DNA of 49,762 nt from JACPRL01 sp035573715 (GTDB lineage: Bacteria > Acidobacteriota > Terriglobia > Acidiferrales > 2-02-FULL-67-57). Positions 16,771 to 24,909 of the stretch are shown piece after piece (the first letter of the stretch is position 1; each line of letters begins with the position of its first letter). The stretch lies in the NCBI GenBank assembly GCA_035573715.1, contig DATLZZ010000006.1, forward strand, positions 1 through 49,762, written 5' to 3'. The notes beneath the pieces were generated by a model. It made no database searches. It worked only from the letters and a program-made list of their open reading frames with translations, and was not told where the DNA came from. Both the position numbers and the translations under genes were made by a program.

Positions 16771-17504
16771 CGGCTCTTCTCCTGCTCCAGGAGGAAGCGG
16801 GCGAGGTCGAGGTCGGTCGGCTGGGTGATTTTGATGTTCCGCCACGAGCCCATGACCACGGTAACGGGATGGCCGAGGCGCTCGACCAAGACGGCTTCAT
16901 CGGAGCCGTGGAAGCCGTCGGCGGCGGCTTGCGCGAACGCCTGGCGCAACAGGTGGGCGCGAAAGACCTGCGGGGTCTGGGCCAGCACGATGCGCTCGCG
17001 AGGAATGGTCGCGGTGATGCGGGAGCCATGCGCCGTGCCACCAGGTTCAACCTGTTTAATGGTGTCTGTGGCCGGGAGGCCGACGATGGCGGCGCCGGTC
17101 TGCGCGGCAGCGTCGAGCACGCGCTCAATCACCGCCGGCTCGACGAAGGGCCGCACCGCGTCGTGCACCAGCACCAATTCGGCCCCGTCCGGCACAGCCT
17201 TCAGAGCGTTCGCCACCGAATCGTGGCGCGATTCGCCGCCTTCGACGACGCTCGTCTTCGCCGCGTACGGCTCTTTCTTCAGGCGCTGCTCAATCTCTGC
17301 CCGGTCGACGGGGCGCACGGCGACGATGAAGTTCTCCAGGCGGGCGCAGCCGGCCAGCCGGCGCAGAGTGAGAAACAGGACGGGGACACCGTCAAGCTCG
17401 AGCAACTGTTTGGGCGGTGCCGCACCCTGCGCGGTCTTTCCCCCCGCCATGCGCACACCCAGACCGGCCGCGGGCACGAGGGCGACGACTCGGGCGATGC
17501 TCAT
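16767..17504 (-). CDS. ispD: 2-C-methyl-D-erythritol 4-phosphate cytidylyltransferase
   Basis: This 245-aa enzyme couples CTP and MEP to make CDP-ME. The nucleotide-binding ALVPAAGLGVRM motif sits at residues 8-19 and KQLLELDGVPV follows. RHDSVANAL and VHDAVRPFV hold further substrate residues. It is slightly longer than the typical 230 aa because of an insert around PGGTAHGSR. It lies 23 nt after the PIN/TRAM gene and overlaps ispF. Confidence 0.94.
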   Translation of the reverse strand: MSIARVVALVPAAGLGVRMAGGKTAQGAAPPKQLLELDGVPVLFLTLRRLAGCARLENFIVAVRPVDRAEIEQRLKKEPYAAKTSVVEGGESRHDSVANALKAVPDGAELVLVHDAVRPFVEPAVIERVLDAAAQTGAAIVGLPATDTIKQVEPGGTAHGSRITATIPRERIVLAQTPQVFRAHLLRQAFAQAAADGFHGSDEAVLVERLGHPVTVVMGSWRNIKITQPTDLDLARFLLEQEKSR

Positions 17505-17527
17505 AAGGAAATAAGAAGACGCCGAGT

Positions 17528-18703
17528 TCAGGACTCGGAATCGGGGCCTTCGTGCTCGCCCGCAGCAGCCGATCCGGTTTCAGGGACGGCGACGGGCTGG
17601 AACCTCGCCGGACGCGGCGGATTGGCGAGGGCGTGGGGCCGCGGCGTCGTGTGGTTGCGCTCGCCGGCGCTCGCAACGGCTTGCGGGCGCTCGCCCGACG
17701 CGCTCTGCGGGACGCCCGGCGCGCGGCCTTCCTCATAGCGTCCGAAAATCATCTTGCCGGCAGTGGTCTGCAGCACGCTGGTGACGGTGATGTCTATGGT
17801 GCGCGAGATGAGGCGGCGGGCGTTGTCGACGACCACCATGGTGCCGTCGTCGAGGTAGGCGACGCCCTGGTTGGGCTCCTTGCCTTCCTTCAAAATGAAG
17901 ACGCGCATCGCTTCGCCGGGCAGCACCACCGGCTTCAGGGCGTTGGCCAGCTCGTTGATGTTGAGCACCTTGATGCCCTGGAGTTGCGCCACCTTGTTGA
18001 GGTTGAAGTCGTTGGTCACCACCTTGGCCTCGTAGCAGCGCGCCAGCTCGATGAGCTTCATGTCGACGTCGCGGATGTGGGGGAAGTCCTGGTCGACGAT
18101 CTGCACGTCGAGGTTGGGCAGTTTCTGGATGCGCTGCAGGATGTCGAGCCCGCGCCGGCCGCGGTTGCGCTTGAGCGGATCGGCAGAGTCAGCCACCATC
18201 TGCAACTCGCGGAGCACGAAGCGCGGGATGAGCAGCGTGCCGTCGAGAAAACCCGCTTCGCAGACGTCGGCGACCCGCCCGTCAATGATGACGCTGGTGT
18301 CGAGCACTTTGTAGAGCCGCTTCGAGGTGCGCTCGGTGCCGATGAGCCCGCCCAGCGCCTGCAGGTTCAGCAGGTCGCCCTTGTTGGCCCCGATAATCAT
18401 CCCCAGGTAGGCCATCACCAGCAGCAGGACAATGTGGAGGAAAGACTGCGTGCGCAACTCGATACTGCTGCTCGAGAGCACCAGCGACATCAGGAAGGCC
18501 AGGAAGATGCCCGCCACCGCGCCCACCACCGCCCCGACGAGCCGCTTGAGGCTCGACTTCCGCAACCGCATCTCCAGCAGCACGCCCATCGCTCCTAGAA
18601 AGACCCCGAAGAGCGCCGCCGGCAGGCGCTCCAGCCCAAAGGGCCGGAAATGGTAGGTGGCGGCCGCGGTGATGACAACAAAAGAAGTCCGCAGCAGGCT
18701 CAG
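17528..18703 (-). CDS. YacL-type membrane PIN/TRAM domain protein (start codon uncertain)
   Basis: This protein has N-terminal membrane helices, a PIN nuclease-like domain (YKVLDTSVIIDGRVADV, then VTNDFNLNKVA) and a TRAM domain near GKEPNQGVAYLDDGTMVVV. The last 70 residues are Pro/Ala-rich and probably disordered. The first ATG is at 18589. However, the same frame upstream reads as good coding sequence, including LRTSFVVITAAATYHFRPFG, a first membrane helix expected in this family. No ATG, GTG or TTG exists in frame back to the stop at 18881. I therefore use CTG 18703 as a placeholder. An ATT at 18814 behind GAGGAGG (18826-18832) is an alternative. The family resembles Bacillus YacL. Confidence 0.8.
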   Translation of the reverse strand: MSLLRTSFVVITAAATYHFRPFGLERLPAALFGVFLGAMGVLLEMRLRKSSLKRLVGAVVGAVAGIFLAFLMSLVLSSSSIELRTQSFLHIVLLLVMAYLGMIIGANKGDLLNLQALGGLIGTERTSKRLYKVLDTSVIIDGRVADVCEAGFLDGTLLIPRFVLRELQMVADSADPLKRNRGRRGLDILQRIQKLPNLDVQIVDQDFPHIRDVDMKLIELARCYEAKVVTNDFNLNKVAQLQGIKVLNINELANALKPVVLPGEAMRVFILKEGKEPNQGVAYLDDGTMVVVDNARRLISRTIDITVTSVLQTTAGKMIFGRYEEGRAPGVPQSASGERPQAVASAGERNHTTPRPHALANPPRPARFQPVAVPETGSAAAGEHEGPDSES

Positions 18704-18968
18704 ATCGACCCAGCCCCACTTCTCGAAGGCCGTGCCGACTCCCGAGGCAGGCTCCGGTGCAGCCGTGCCCTCCGGAGGGCGATTCGGCCGGCGGGTTGGA
18801 GAGGCGTCAGAAATAAGGAATAGCCTCCTCTCGGGCGGCGCTACTCCCCAGTTGCTGCCGCCAAACGTCGCCTGGGGTCCCTAGGGGGCCCGCAGGCGGG
18901 CGCCCATCACCAATGTATGATGACGCCAGCGCAGTATAGCACTGCCTGAGGGGGCGAAAAAAGCAGAT

Positions 18969-20111
18969 TCAGCGGTAGATGCGGGGGACGCGCTTGCTGA
19001 GGCCAGTAAGCACTTCCGAGGCCACCGTACCCAGGGACCGGGCGAGCTCGGTGGGCGGGATGGCCTGAGTGCCGTTGATCCCAATGAGGACAATTTCATC
19101 ACCCGGCTGGGTGCCGGGGATGTCGGTCACGTCGGCAAAGGTCAGGTCCATCCCAACGGTGCCGACCATGGGGGCGAAGCGGCCGCGGACAATCACCCGG
19201 GCTTTGCCGCTCAGGCCGCGCCTCCAGCCGTCGCCATAGCCAACAGGCAGGATAGCGATCCGCGAGGGCCGGGAGGCGACGAAGGTCGCGCCGTAGCCCA
19301 GCGGCGCGCCCGCGGGCAGCTCGCGAATCGAATAGACCTGCGCCTTGAGCGTCAGCACCGGACGCACCGGAACCTGGGCGGCCAGCTCGGCGCTGCGATC
19401 CTGCCCCTCAGGGAATTTGTAGAAGGAGAGGTAGCCATAGAGCATCGAGCCGGGTCGCACCATCGTCCCCCAGGTTTCAGGCCGGGCGACGATGGCGCCA
19501 GTGTTGGCCAGGTGGATGGCCGCGGGCTTCAAGCCTGCGGCAGCGCATTGGGCGCGCAGCTTTTCGAACCGCGCCACCTGCTCCGCCGTCTGCGAAGAAG
19601 TGAAATCCTCGGCGGCGGCGAAGTGGGTGTAAAGCCCTTCGACCCTAACCGCGCGGCACTGCGAGAGCACCTCCAGCAGCCGCCCGACCTCGTTGCACGG
19701 GATGCCGAGCCGGCCCATCCCGGTGTCGAACTTGACGTGGCAGCGCACCGGGCGACCGGCGGCCGCGGCCGCCTTCTCCAGCCGCTCGAGCTGGCCAATC
19801 TCGGTGATGCCCGGCGTGATGCCGTATTCGAGCAGTTCCTGCTCTTCCCCGGGGAAAAAGCCCGTCAGGACGATCACCGGGGCGCGGATGCCGCCCCGGC
19901 GCAACTCGACCGCTTCGGCAACGCAGGCGACTCCGAGCGCGTCGGCGCCAGCTTCTTCCAAGGCGCGCGCCACCGGCACCGCGCCGTGGCCATAGGCGTC
20001 GGCCTTGACCACGCACAGCACCTTGCGGTCGCCGACGTGGCGGCGGATGATGTTGAGGTTTTCCTTCAGTTGATTGAGCGAAATCTCAGCCCAACAGGGG
20101 CGTTGTCCCAT
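18969..20111 (-). CDS. alr: Alanine racemase
   Basis: This 380-aa PLP enzyme interconverts L- and D-alanine for peptidoglycan. The PLP lysine is K36 in VVKADAYGHGA. The VKFDTGMGRLG and HLANTGAI strands of the TIM barrel are present. The C-terminal domain holds LPVGYGDGWRRG, with the catalytic tyrosine region, and the PMVGTVGMDLTFADVT stretch, where the common VSMD reads VGMD. It starts ATG 20111 and ends near the PIN/TRAM gene in the same direction. No partner wall genes are adjacent. Confidence 0.94.
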   Translation of the reverse strand: MGQRPCWAEISLNQLKENLNIIRRHVGDRKVLCVVKADAYGHGAVPVARALEEAGADALGVACVAEAVELRRGGIRAPVIVLTGFFPGEEQELLEYGITPGITEIGQLERLEKAAAAAGRPVRCHVKFDTGMGRLGIPCNEVGRLLEVLSQCRAVRVEGLYTHFAAAEDFTSSQTAEQVARFEKLRAQCAAAGLKPAAIHLANTGAIVARPETWGTMVRPGSMLYGYLSFYKFPEGQDRSAELAAQVPVRPVLTLKAQVYSIRELPAGAPLGYGATFVASRPSRIAILPVGYGDGWRRGLSGKARVIVRGRFAPMVGTVGMDLTFADVTDIPGTQPGDEIVLIGINGTQAIPPTELARSLGTVASEVLTGLSKRVPRIYR

Positions 20112-20339
20112 GGCCTACTGTGGTTTGCTCCTTTTATCCTGAGGGGAAGGACTTTGAGGCCTTCCCCGAAGGGCATCCTCACCGAACCACAACTCTTCCG
20201 ACGCCGGCGCGAGCAGGAAAGATGCCTGCGCCGGCGCACAAGTCCATCCTTTTTACCGCGAATTGCCCGAATCAGCAATGGGGGCTGGGTAAGGCGCGAA
20301 GCACGGGGTAAGGGGGGTAGGGGCGGGCCGGAAGGCGAA

Positions 20340-20366
20340 ATGCGTTCAGAACGCGTTCTGACGCAT
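20340..20366. repeat. Palindrome around TCAGAACGCGTTCTGA
   Basis: A 16-bp perfect palindrome is extended by ATGCG and CGCAT arms with a single-base bulge. It is a candidate operator or cruciform upstream of the gene at 20496. Confidence 0.6.
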
Positions 20367-20405
20367 GCCAGGGGCATCCTGGGTTCGTCCCCATCCCCGA
20401 GGTTT

Positions 20406-20434
20406 CATGCGTCCCGGACGCAAGGGGACGCATG
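20406..20434. repeat. 10-bp inverted repeat CATGCGTCCC/GGGACGCATG
   Basis: Perfect 10-bp arms flank a 9-nt loop, ending 13 nt before the -35 box. It shares the ATGCGT half-site with the palindrome at 20340-20366. It could be a regulator-binding site or a structured RNA end. Confidence 0.6.
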
Positions 20435-20447
20435 GGCGGGCCATCCC

Positions 20448-20476
20448 TTGACTTGAGCCAGCCGGGCTCCTAGACT
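20448..20476 (+). promoter_or_regulatory. Sigma70-type promoter of the secreted HEXXH/TIGR03437 gene
   Basis: TTGACT (20448-20453), a 17-nt spacer and TAGACT (20471-20476) form a good promoter match. The -10 box ends only 19 nt before the TTG start, so the 5' leader would be about a dozen nucleotides. Confidence 0.65.
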
Positions 20477-20495
20477 CTCAATTATAGGAGGCCCA

Positions 20496-22283
20496 TTGAG
20501 CCGTGTAGTTTCCTGCTGGAGGATCGCAGGTCTCGCCGTGTTGCTGCTGTTCTCCCTTCAGGATGCGCGGTCCCAGGGCACGACCGTTGACCAGTTCATC
20601 TCCTCGTGTCCCTCGGCGCAGGAAATCAACAGCTTCAATTCCGACCTCCTGCTGACCTTCGAGGGCGATCCGTCGGCCGGAACCCTAGTGTGCACCGCAG
20701 CCGGGGGCTCCGCCGACCTGACCCGCTTGCAGGAGCGAACCTACCAGGCCTTGCGGGTCATGCGTCGCCATCCCTTCTCGACCCAACTTCCCTGGACCTC
20801 CGGAAACCTCTACGATTGGTTCGTCTCCGCCATTGACGGCGTCCGGTTCCGAACCGATATTCAGTTCAGCTTTTGCTGTGATCCGCCCGGATTCATCAAC
20901 ATTCGGGCCAACGGCTTGACCGCCCTCACCACGCCCTACTGGATCGACCCCGTCTTCCATGAAGGTCTAGCTGGTCTGATGATCCTCCTGGTCCATGAGG
21001 CCCGGCACAACCAGGGGTTTTTACACACGTGCTCGGCAAACGACCAGACCATTTCCGAGCTCGGCTCGTGGGGCGTGCAGTACTACATCGAGGAGTGGCT
21101 AGCCTTCTATTCCGGTTCGTTTCTGAACGCGCCGGCGGGTTTCCCCTCTACAAACTTCTACCACCAGGAGCATTGGGTGCGCGCTGAATCAACGCGGGAC
21201 TTTCGGTTTTGCGATATGGGTTCAGGCGTTGTCCTCACGCCGGCAGGGCGGAGCTTCGGCAATCAGGCTGTGGCGGTTCGCAGTTCGCAGGAGATCTTTG
21301 CCGTAACCGCAACCACTTCGACTTCCGTGGCTGTCAGCATCGCGAGCATGGGTGGCACCAACGCTCAGGACTTTCCCGCTGTCACCCAGGATTGCCAAAA
21401 CGCGGTCGTGCCCCCGAGTTGCCTGATTTTGGTCGGATTCATGCCGGAGGCTACGGGGCCGCGAAGCGCCGTCCTGAACGCGTCCACATCTGTCCCCGGC
21501 TCCCCTCCCGGCAGCGCATTGAGCGGCACTGGCACTCCCCTAGTGGTAACCATTAATTCGGGCGGTGTGGTGAATGCCAGCGGCTTCGCGGCTGCGCAAC
21601 CGGTTGCACCCGGAAGCATAGCCGCCGTTTTCGGCTCCAACCTTGCTTCCTTTCCAGTGCTCGCCGGCGCCGTACCCCTCCCCTCTATGCTGGGCGGGGC
21701 CACCATGAACTTCAACGGTAGCCAGGCGGTGCCGAAGTTTTTTGCCTCGCCGCTTCAGATCAATATCCAAGTCCCCTGGGAGCTGGCGGGACAGAACCAA
21801 GCAACACTTACCGACACTCTTGCCAGCGTCACCAGCAATAGTGAAGCGGTTGCCCTGACGGCTTTTGCACCGGGCCTGTTCGCGATCAACCAGCAGGGCA
21901 CCGGGCAGGGCGCCATCCTAATTGCCAACTCGGCCGCCTTTGCTGCTCCCGCGGGCTCGATCCCCGGCGCAAGCTCGCGTCCGGCCGTCCGCGGCATGGA
22001 TTTCCTGGAGATCTACTGGACGGGCGGAGGCCCGGTGAATCCTGCCATCGCTACCGGCGCGGCGGCCCCTCTCACCCCGCTCTCAGCCACGACCACGACG
22101 CCCACACTCACTATTGGCGGCGTAGATACACCGGTGCTGTTTTCGGGGCTGGCGCCGAACTTTGTGGGATTGTATGTAGTGACCTGCATGGTGCCGGCTG
22201 GTGCACCAATAGGGAATGCGGTCCCCGTGGTGCTCAACATCGGCGGTGTGCCGTCCAACGCCGTAACGATCGCCGTCGAATAA
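20496..22283 (+). CDS. Secreted protein with HEXXH motif and Solibacter-type C-terminal domain (TIGR03437)
   Basis: This 595-aa protein starts at TTG 20496 behind a strong GGAGG. It has a signal peptide (about residues 1-26) and paired cysteines in a secreted N-terminal domain. Residues 167-171 read HEARH, which fits HEXXH, in a hydrophobic helix followed by NQGFLHTC and a GVQYYIEEWLAFYSG stretch, as in zinc peptidases. A middle region looks beta-rich. The last 240 residues are the domain found on many Acidobacteria (Solibacter) proteins (VVNASGFA, VAPGSIAAVFGSNLA, LQINIQVPWEL), which I recall as TIGR03437. Protease activity is only inferred. It is more A/T-rich than the adjacent genes. Confidence 0.82.
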   Translation: MSRVVSCWRIAGLAVLLLFSLQDARSQGTTVDQFISSCPSAQEINSFNSDLLLTFEGDPSAGTLVCTAAGGSADLTRLQERTYQALRVMRRHPFSTQLPWTSGNLYDWFVSAIDGVRFRTDIQFSFCCDPPGFINIRANGLTALTTPYWIDPVFHEGLAGLMILLVHEARHNQGFLHTCSANDQTISELGSWGVQYYIEEWLAFYSGSFLNAPAGFPSTNFYHQEHWVRAESTRDFRFCDMGSGVVLTPAGRSFGNQAVAVRSSQEIFAVTATTSTSVAVSIASMGGTNAQDFPAVTQDCQNAVVPPSCLILVGFMPEATGPRSAVLNASTSVPGSPPGSALSGTGTPLVVTINSGGVVNASGFAAAQPVAPGSIAAVFGSNLASFPVLAGAVPLPSMLGGATMNFNGSQAVPKFFASPLQINIQVPWELAGQNQATLTDTLASVTSNSEAVALTAFAPGLFAINQQGTGQGAILIANSAAFAAPAGSIPGASSRPAVRGMDFLEIYWTGGGPVNPAIATGAAAPLTPLSATTTTPTLTIGGVDTPVLFSGLAPNFVGLYVVTCMVPAGAPIGNAVPVVLNIGGVPSNAVTIAVE

Positions 22284-22287
22284 GGCG

Positions 22288-23652
22288 CTACAGTTCTTCT
22301 TCGGGCAGGCGGGAGATGGTTTCGAAACGGGTGAACTGGCGCAGGAAGGCCAGGTTGACTTTGCCGGTGGGGCCGTTGCGCTGCTTGGCAATGATGAGCT
22401 CGGCGCGGTTGCGCTCCTCTTCGGTGACGCTGTCGGGGTCTTTGTACATCTCGGGACGGAAGATGAAGGCCACCACGTCGGCGTCCTGCTCGATGGAGCC
22501 CGACTCGCGCAGGTCGCTCAGTTGGGGGCGGTGGTCGCCGCCGCGATGCTCGGGGGCGCGGCTCAACTGGCTGATGGCGATGACCGGCACGTGCAGCTCT
22601 TTGGCCAGCGCCTTCAAGCCGCGCGAGATGCTGGAGATTTCCTGAGTGCGGTTCTCGAAACGCCCGCGGCCGCTCATCAACTGCAAGTAGTCCACCACGA
22701 CGAGCGAGAGGCCGTGCTCGGCTTCCAGCCGCCGGCACTTGGCGCGCATCTCGAGCACGGTCAGGGTCGCGGTGTCGTCGATGAACACCGGCGCTTCGCG
22801 CAGTCGCGCCGAGGCTTTGACGATTTTCCCTTGCTCTTCCTTGCTCAGGTAGCCGGTGCGGAAGCGCTGCGAGTCGACGCGCGCTTCGGCGCACAGCAGG
22901 CGGAAGAGCAGCGCCTCCCGCGCCATTTCCAGGCTGAAGATGGCCACCGGCTTGCGCTCTTCGGCGGCGACGAACTGGGCGATGTTGAGCGCCAGCGCCG
23001 TCTTGCCCATCGCCGGGCGCGCCGCCAGGATGACGAGGTCGGCGGGCTGCAGCCCCGAGGTCAGGTTGTCGAAATCGGCAAAGCCGGTCGCCAGTCCGGT
23101 GATGTGCTGGCGGCGCTCGAAGTATTCGTCCAGGCGCGGGATGGTTTCCTGGACGATTTCCTTGATGGGCAGCAGGCCTTCGCGGACGCGCTTTTCGGCG
23201 AGCGAGAAAATGGCCTCTTCGGCGCGGTCGAGCACCTGGTCGGCTTCTTCGTCGGCCTCCATCGCCTGGTGGATGATGTTGTCGGAGGTGTGAATGAGGT
23301 TGCGCAGTAGAGCTTTTTCTTTGACGATGCGGGCGTAGTGCTCGACGTTGGCGATGCGCGGCAGGCCGTCGACCAGCGCCGAGAGATAAGCGCTGCCGCC
23401 GACGGCTTCGAGCTCCCCGGTGCGCTCCAGTTCTTCGCTGAGCGTGATGAGGTCAATCGGCCGGCGGGTCTCCGAAAGCGCCACCATGCGGGTGAAGATG
23501 CGGCGGTGGGCGTCGAGCGAGAAGTCGGCGGGCTCGAGGATTTCAATGGCGGGATGAAAGGCTTCGTTGTCGAGCAGGATGGCGCCGAGCACGGAGCGCT
23601 CGGCGTCGAGATTCTGCGGCAGCTTGCGGTCGAGAGTTAGGTCAGTAGCCAT
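22288..23652 (-). CDS. dnaB: Replicative DNA helicase DnaB
   Basis: This 454-aa protein has the normal length for the hexameric helicase that unwinds DNA at the fork. The N-terminal collar domain opens PQNLDAERSVLGAILLDNEAF. The RecA-like C-terminal domain has Walker A AARPAMGKTALALN near residue 208, then SLEM, VVDYLQLM and the QLSRAPEHR arginine-finger region. No intein is present. It has its own likely promoter (23693-23721) and is separated from the rpsF-rpsR-rplI genes by about 700 nt. Confidence 0.97.
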   Translation of the reverse strand: MATDLTLDRKLPQNLDAERSVLGAILLDNEAFHPAIEILEPADFSLDAHRRIFTRMVALSETRRPIDLITLSEELERTGELEAVGGSAYLSALVDGLPRIANVEHYARIVKEKALLRNLIHTSDNIIHQAMEADEEADQVLDRAEEAIFSLAEKRVREGLLPIKEIVQETIPRLDEYFERRQHITGLATGFADFDNLTSGLQPADLVILAARPAMGKTALALNIAQFVAAEERKPVAIFSLEMAREALLFRLLCAEARVDSQRFRTGYLSKEEQGKIVKASARLREAPVFIDDTATLTVLEMRAKCRRLEAEHGLSLVVVDYLQLMSGRGRFENRTQEISSISRGLKALAKELHVPVIAISQLSRAPEHRGGDHRPQLSDLRESGSIEQDADVVAFIFRPEMYKDPDSVTEEERNRAELIIAKQRNGPTGKVNLAFLRQFTRFETISRLPEEEL

Positions 23653-23692
23653 CCGCGCACTTTGGCTCTTCCCCGAGGAGCCGACGGTTGGA

Positions 23693-23721
23693 GATTATTC
23701 GCTTTCCCTTCGCTAAGTCAA
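23693..23721 (-). promoter_or_regulatory. Candidate promoter of dnaB
   Basis: On the minus strand TTGACT (23716-23721) and ATAATC/AATAAT (23693-23699) are separated by 16-17 nt. This lies about 40 nt before the dnaB ATG, so dnaB may not depend on read-through from rplI. Confidence 0.55.
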
Positions 23722-24355
23722 GAGGGTGAATCCACGACTTCGCGCGAGTTGCCCATCGAAGGCTTACTTTCCCCCTACAACAAAACAGCCCGCCGGCGGC
23801 CAGGTTGTCCCAGTTTTTAGAACCAGAACCGCCTGGCCGCGCACGACGGGCTCATCTTATCCCGTTCTCACGGGACAAGCCGCCCGAACTCGGACCGGCC
23901 CGAACTCGTGCCGACCGGTTGCCCGACCAGCCCGTCTTCGGACCGAGTCCGGCTCGAGCGATCCTCATCCGATTGCCGTGGTTCCGATGAATCCGTCCTG
24001 ATTGCTCAGGACAAACTCACCTCGATCTCACCGGCAACCTCCACCGGCGGGCTTGCCCCATGGCTTGCACCATAGCCAGCTTGCCTGCCAGGAACTTTGG
24101 GAACATACCCCTGAGAGGCACGCTCAACCAAAGCCGCCTGAAAGTTTCAACTGAGGCTGACCCGAAGGTTCCCCAGCTTACCTCTCCCAAGCCCATCGAC
24201 CCCTTGCGGAACCGATGGCGACGAGGGCAACTCCGGAATTGCGGGAGCGATTCTCTATACGAGCACGGGCGAGCGCAAGCGAAAACCGCCCTCGCGCTGT
24301 GACTTTTCGGTGGAAAACGCCTCTTTCTTGTGACTTTCTGTGGAAAAGGCGGGGC
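23722..24355. other. Long structured spacer between rplI and dnaB
   Basis: About 630 nt hold no convincing gene; the short frames lack ribosome sites and family resemblance. A GCGGCCAGG/CCTGGCCGC inverted repeat near 23800-23840 encloses a smaller CCAG/CTGG-type hairpin. A CTTATCCCG/CGGGACAAG hairpin lies near 23856-23880. CCCGAACTCG is repeated twice near 23882-23906. A 31-nt tandem repeat lies at 24298-24351. It could be an unknown structured RNA or a leader, or simply repetitive spacer. Confidence 0.5.
24298..24351. repeat. Imperfect tandem repeat with TGTGGAAAA/GGTGGAAAA cores
   Basis: Two units start TGTGACTTT at 24298 and 24329. The units contain GGTGGAAAA (24309-24317) and TGTGGAAAA (24339-24347). 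The second core differs by one base from a DnaA-box consensus (TGTGGATAA). It sits right after rplI and well upstream of dnaB. Confidence 0.55.
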
Positions 24356-24802
24356 TCACTCTTCGCGGGCGACGTTGACTTTGACGGTGGCGGTTACGTC
24401 GTGGTGCAGGCGCACCGGCACGGAATACTCGCCGATGGTTTTGATGGGCTCGTCCAACTGAATCTTACGCTTGTCGATGGAGAATCCTTTGCCTTCGAGC
24501 GCGGCGGCGATGTCCATCGTAGTGACGGAACCAAACAACTGATCCTGTTCGCCGGCTTTGACAGTGATGGTCAGCACCAGCTCGCCGAGCTGCGTCGCCA
24601 GCGACTCGGCCGCGCCCTTCTCGCGCGCGTCGTGGCGCGCCGCCGCCGCTTTCATCTCCGCCACCTGTTTGCGGTTGGCTTCGGAGGCCTCGATGGCCAG
24701 CTTGCGCGGCAGCAGATAGTTGCGGGCGTAGCCATCTTTCACCGAGACGATGTCGCCGCGCCGTCCCAGCTTGTCGATGTCCTGCCGCAGTATCACTTCC
24801 AT
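24356..24802 (-). CDS. rplI: 50S ribosomal protein L9
   Basis: This 148-aa protein has the standard L9 length: an N-terminal domain (MEVILRQDIDKLGRRGDIVSVKDGYARNYLLP pattern), a long connecting helix and a C-terminal rRNA-binding domain. I chose ATG 24802, not the frame's first ATG at 24856. The homologous protein starts MEVILRQD, and the longer version would begin in the repeat-like spacer. It follows rpsR in the classical rpsF-rpsR-rplI order, separated by a 107-nt spacer holding the palindromic repeat. Confidence 0.96.
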   Translation of the reverse strand: MEVILRQDIDKLGRRGDIVSVKDGYARNYLLPRKLAIEASEANRKQVAEMKAAAARHDAREKGAAESLATQLGELVLTITVKAGEQDQLFGSVTTMDIAAALEGKGFSIDKRKIQLDEPIKTIGEYSVPVRLHHDVTATVKVNVAREE

Positions 24803-24831
24803 TGGCTTTCCTCTCTCCCTACTCTTTTGCC

Positions 24832-24898
24832 TGTCATGCTGAGCGAAGTTAAGCATCTCAGCCGAGATTCTTCGTCGCTCCGCTTCTCAGAATGACGA
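24832..24898. repeat. Palindromic intergenic repeat (TGTCATGCTGAG...CTCAGAATGAC)
   Basis: A 67-nt palindrome-like element has arms TGTCATGCTGAGCGAAG and CTTCTCAGAATGACG and central AGATTCTTCG. It looks like the dispersed intergenic repeat seen in many Acidobacteria and other GC-rich genomes. It lies inside the rpsR-rplI gap, within a ribosomal operon. That it is multicopy is inference, since only one copy is seen here. Confidence 0.6.
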
Positions 24899-24909
24899 CC
24901 GAAAAAAAA

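Larger units (their letters stand above)
20112..20447. other. Hairpin-rich non-coding spacer upstream of the secreted metallopeptidase-like gene
   Basis: No convincing gene is seen. The stretch carries several inverted repeats. GGGGAAGG/CCTTCCCC lies near 20142-20170. A GC-rich GCCGGC...GCAGG/CCTGC GCCGGC hairpin lies near 20200-20240. A near-perfect palindrome centred on ACGCGT lies at 20340-20366. A 10-bp repeat with a 9-nt loop (CATGCGTCCC/GGGACGCATG) lies at 20406-20434. The last two share an ATGCGT/ACGCAT core and sit just before the promoter at 20448. Confidence 0.6.

Noticed and set aside
23726..24302. Short frames in the rplI-dnaB spacer
   Set aside because: No ribosome site or family resemblance; sequence is dominated by inverted repeats.
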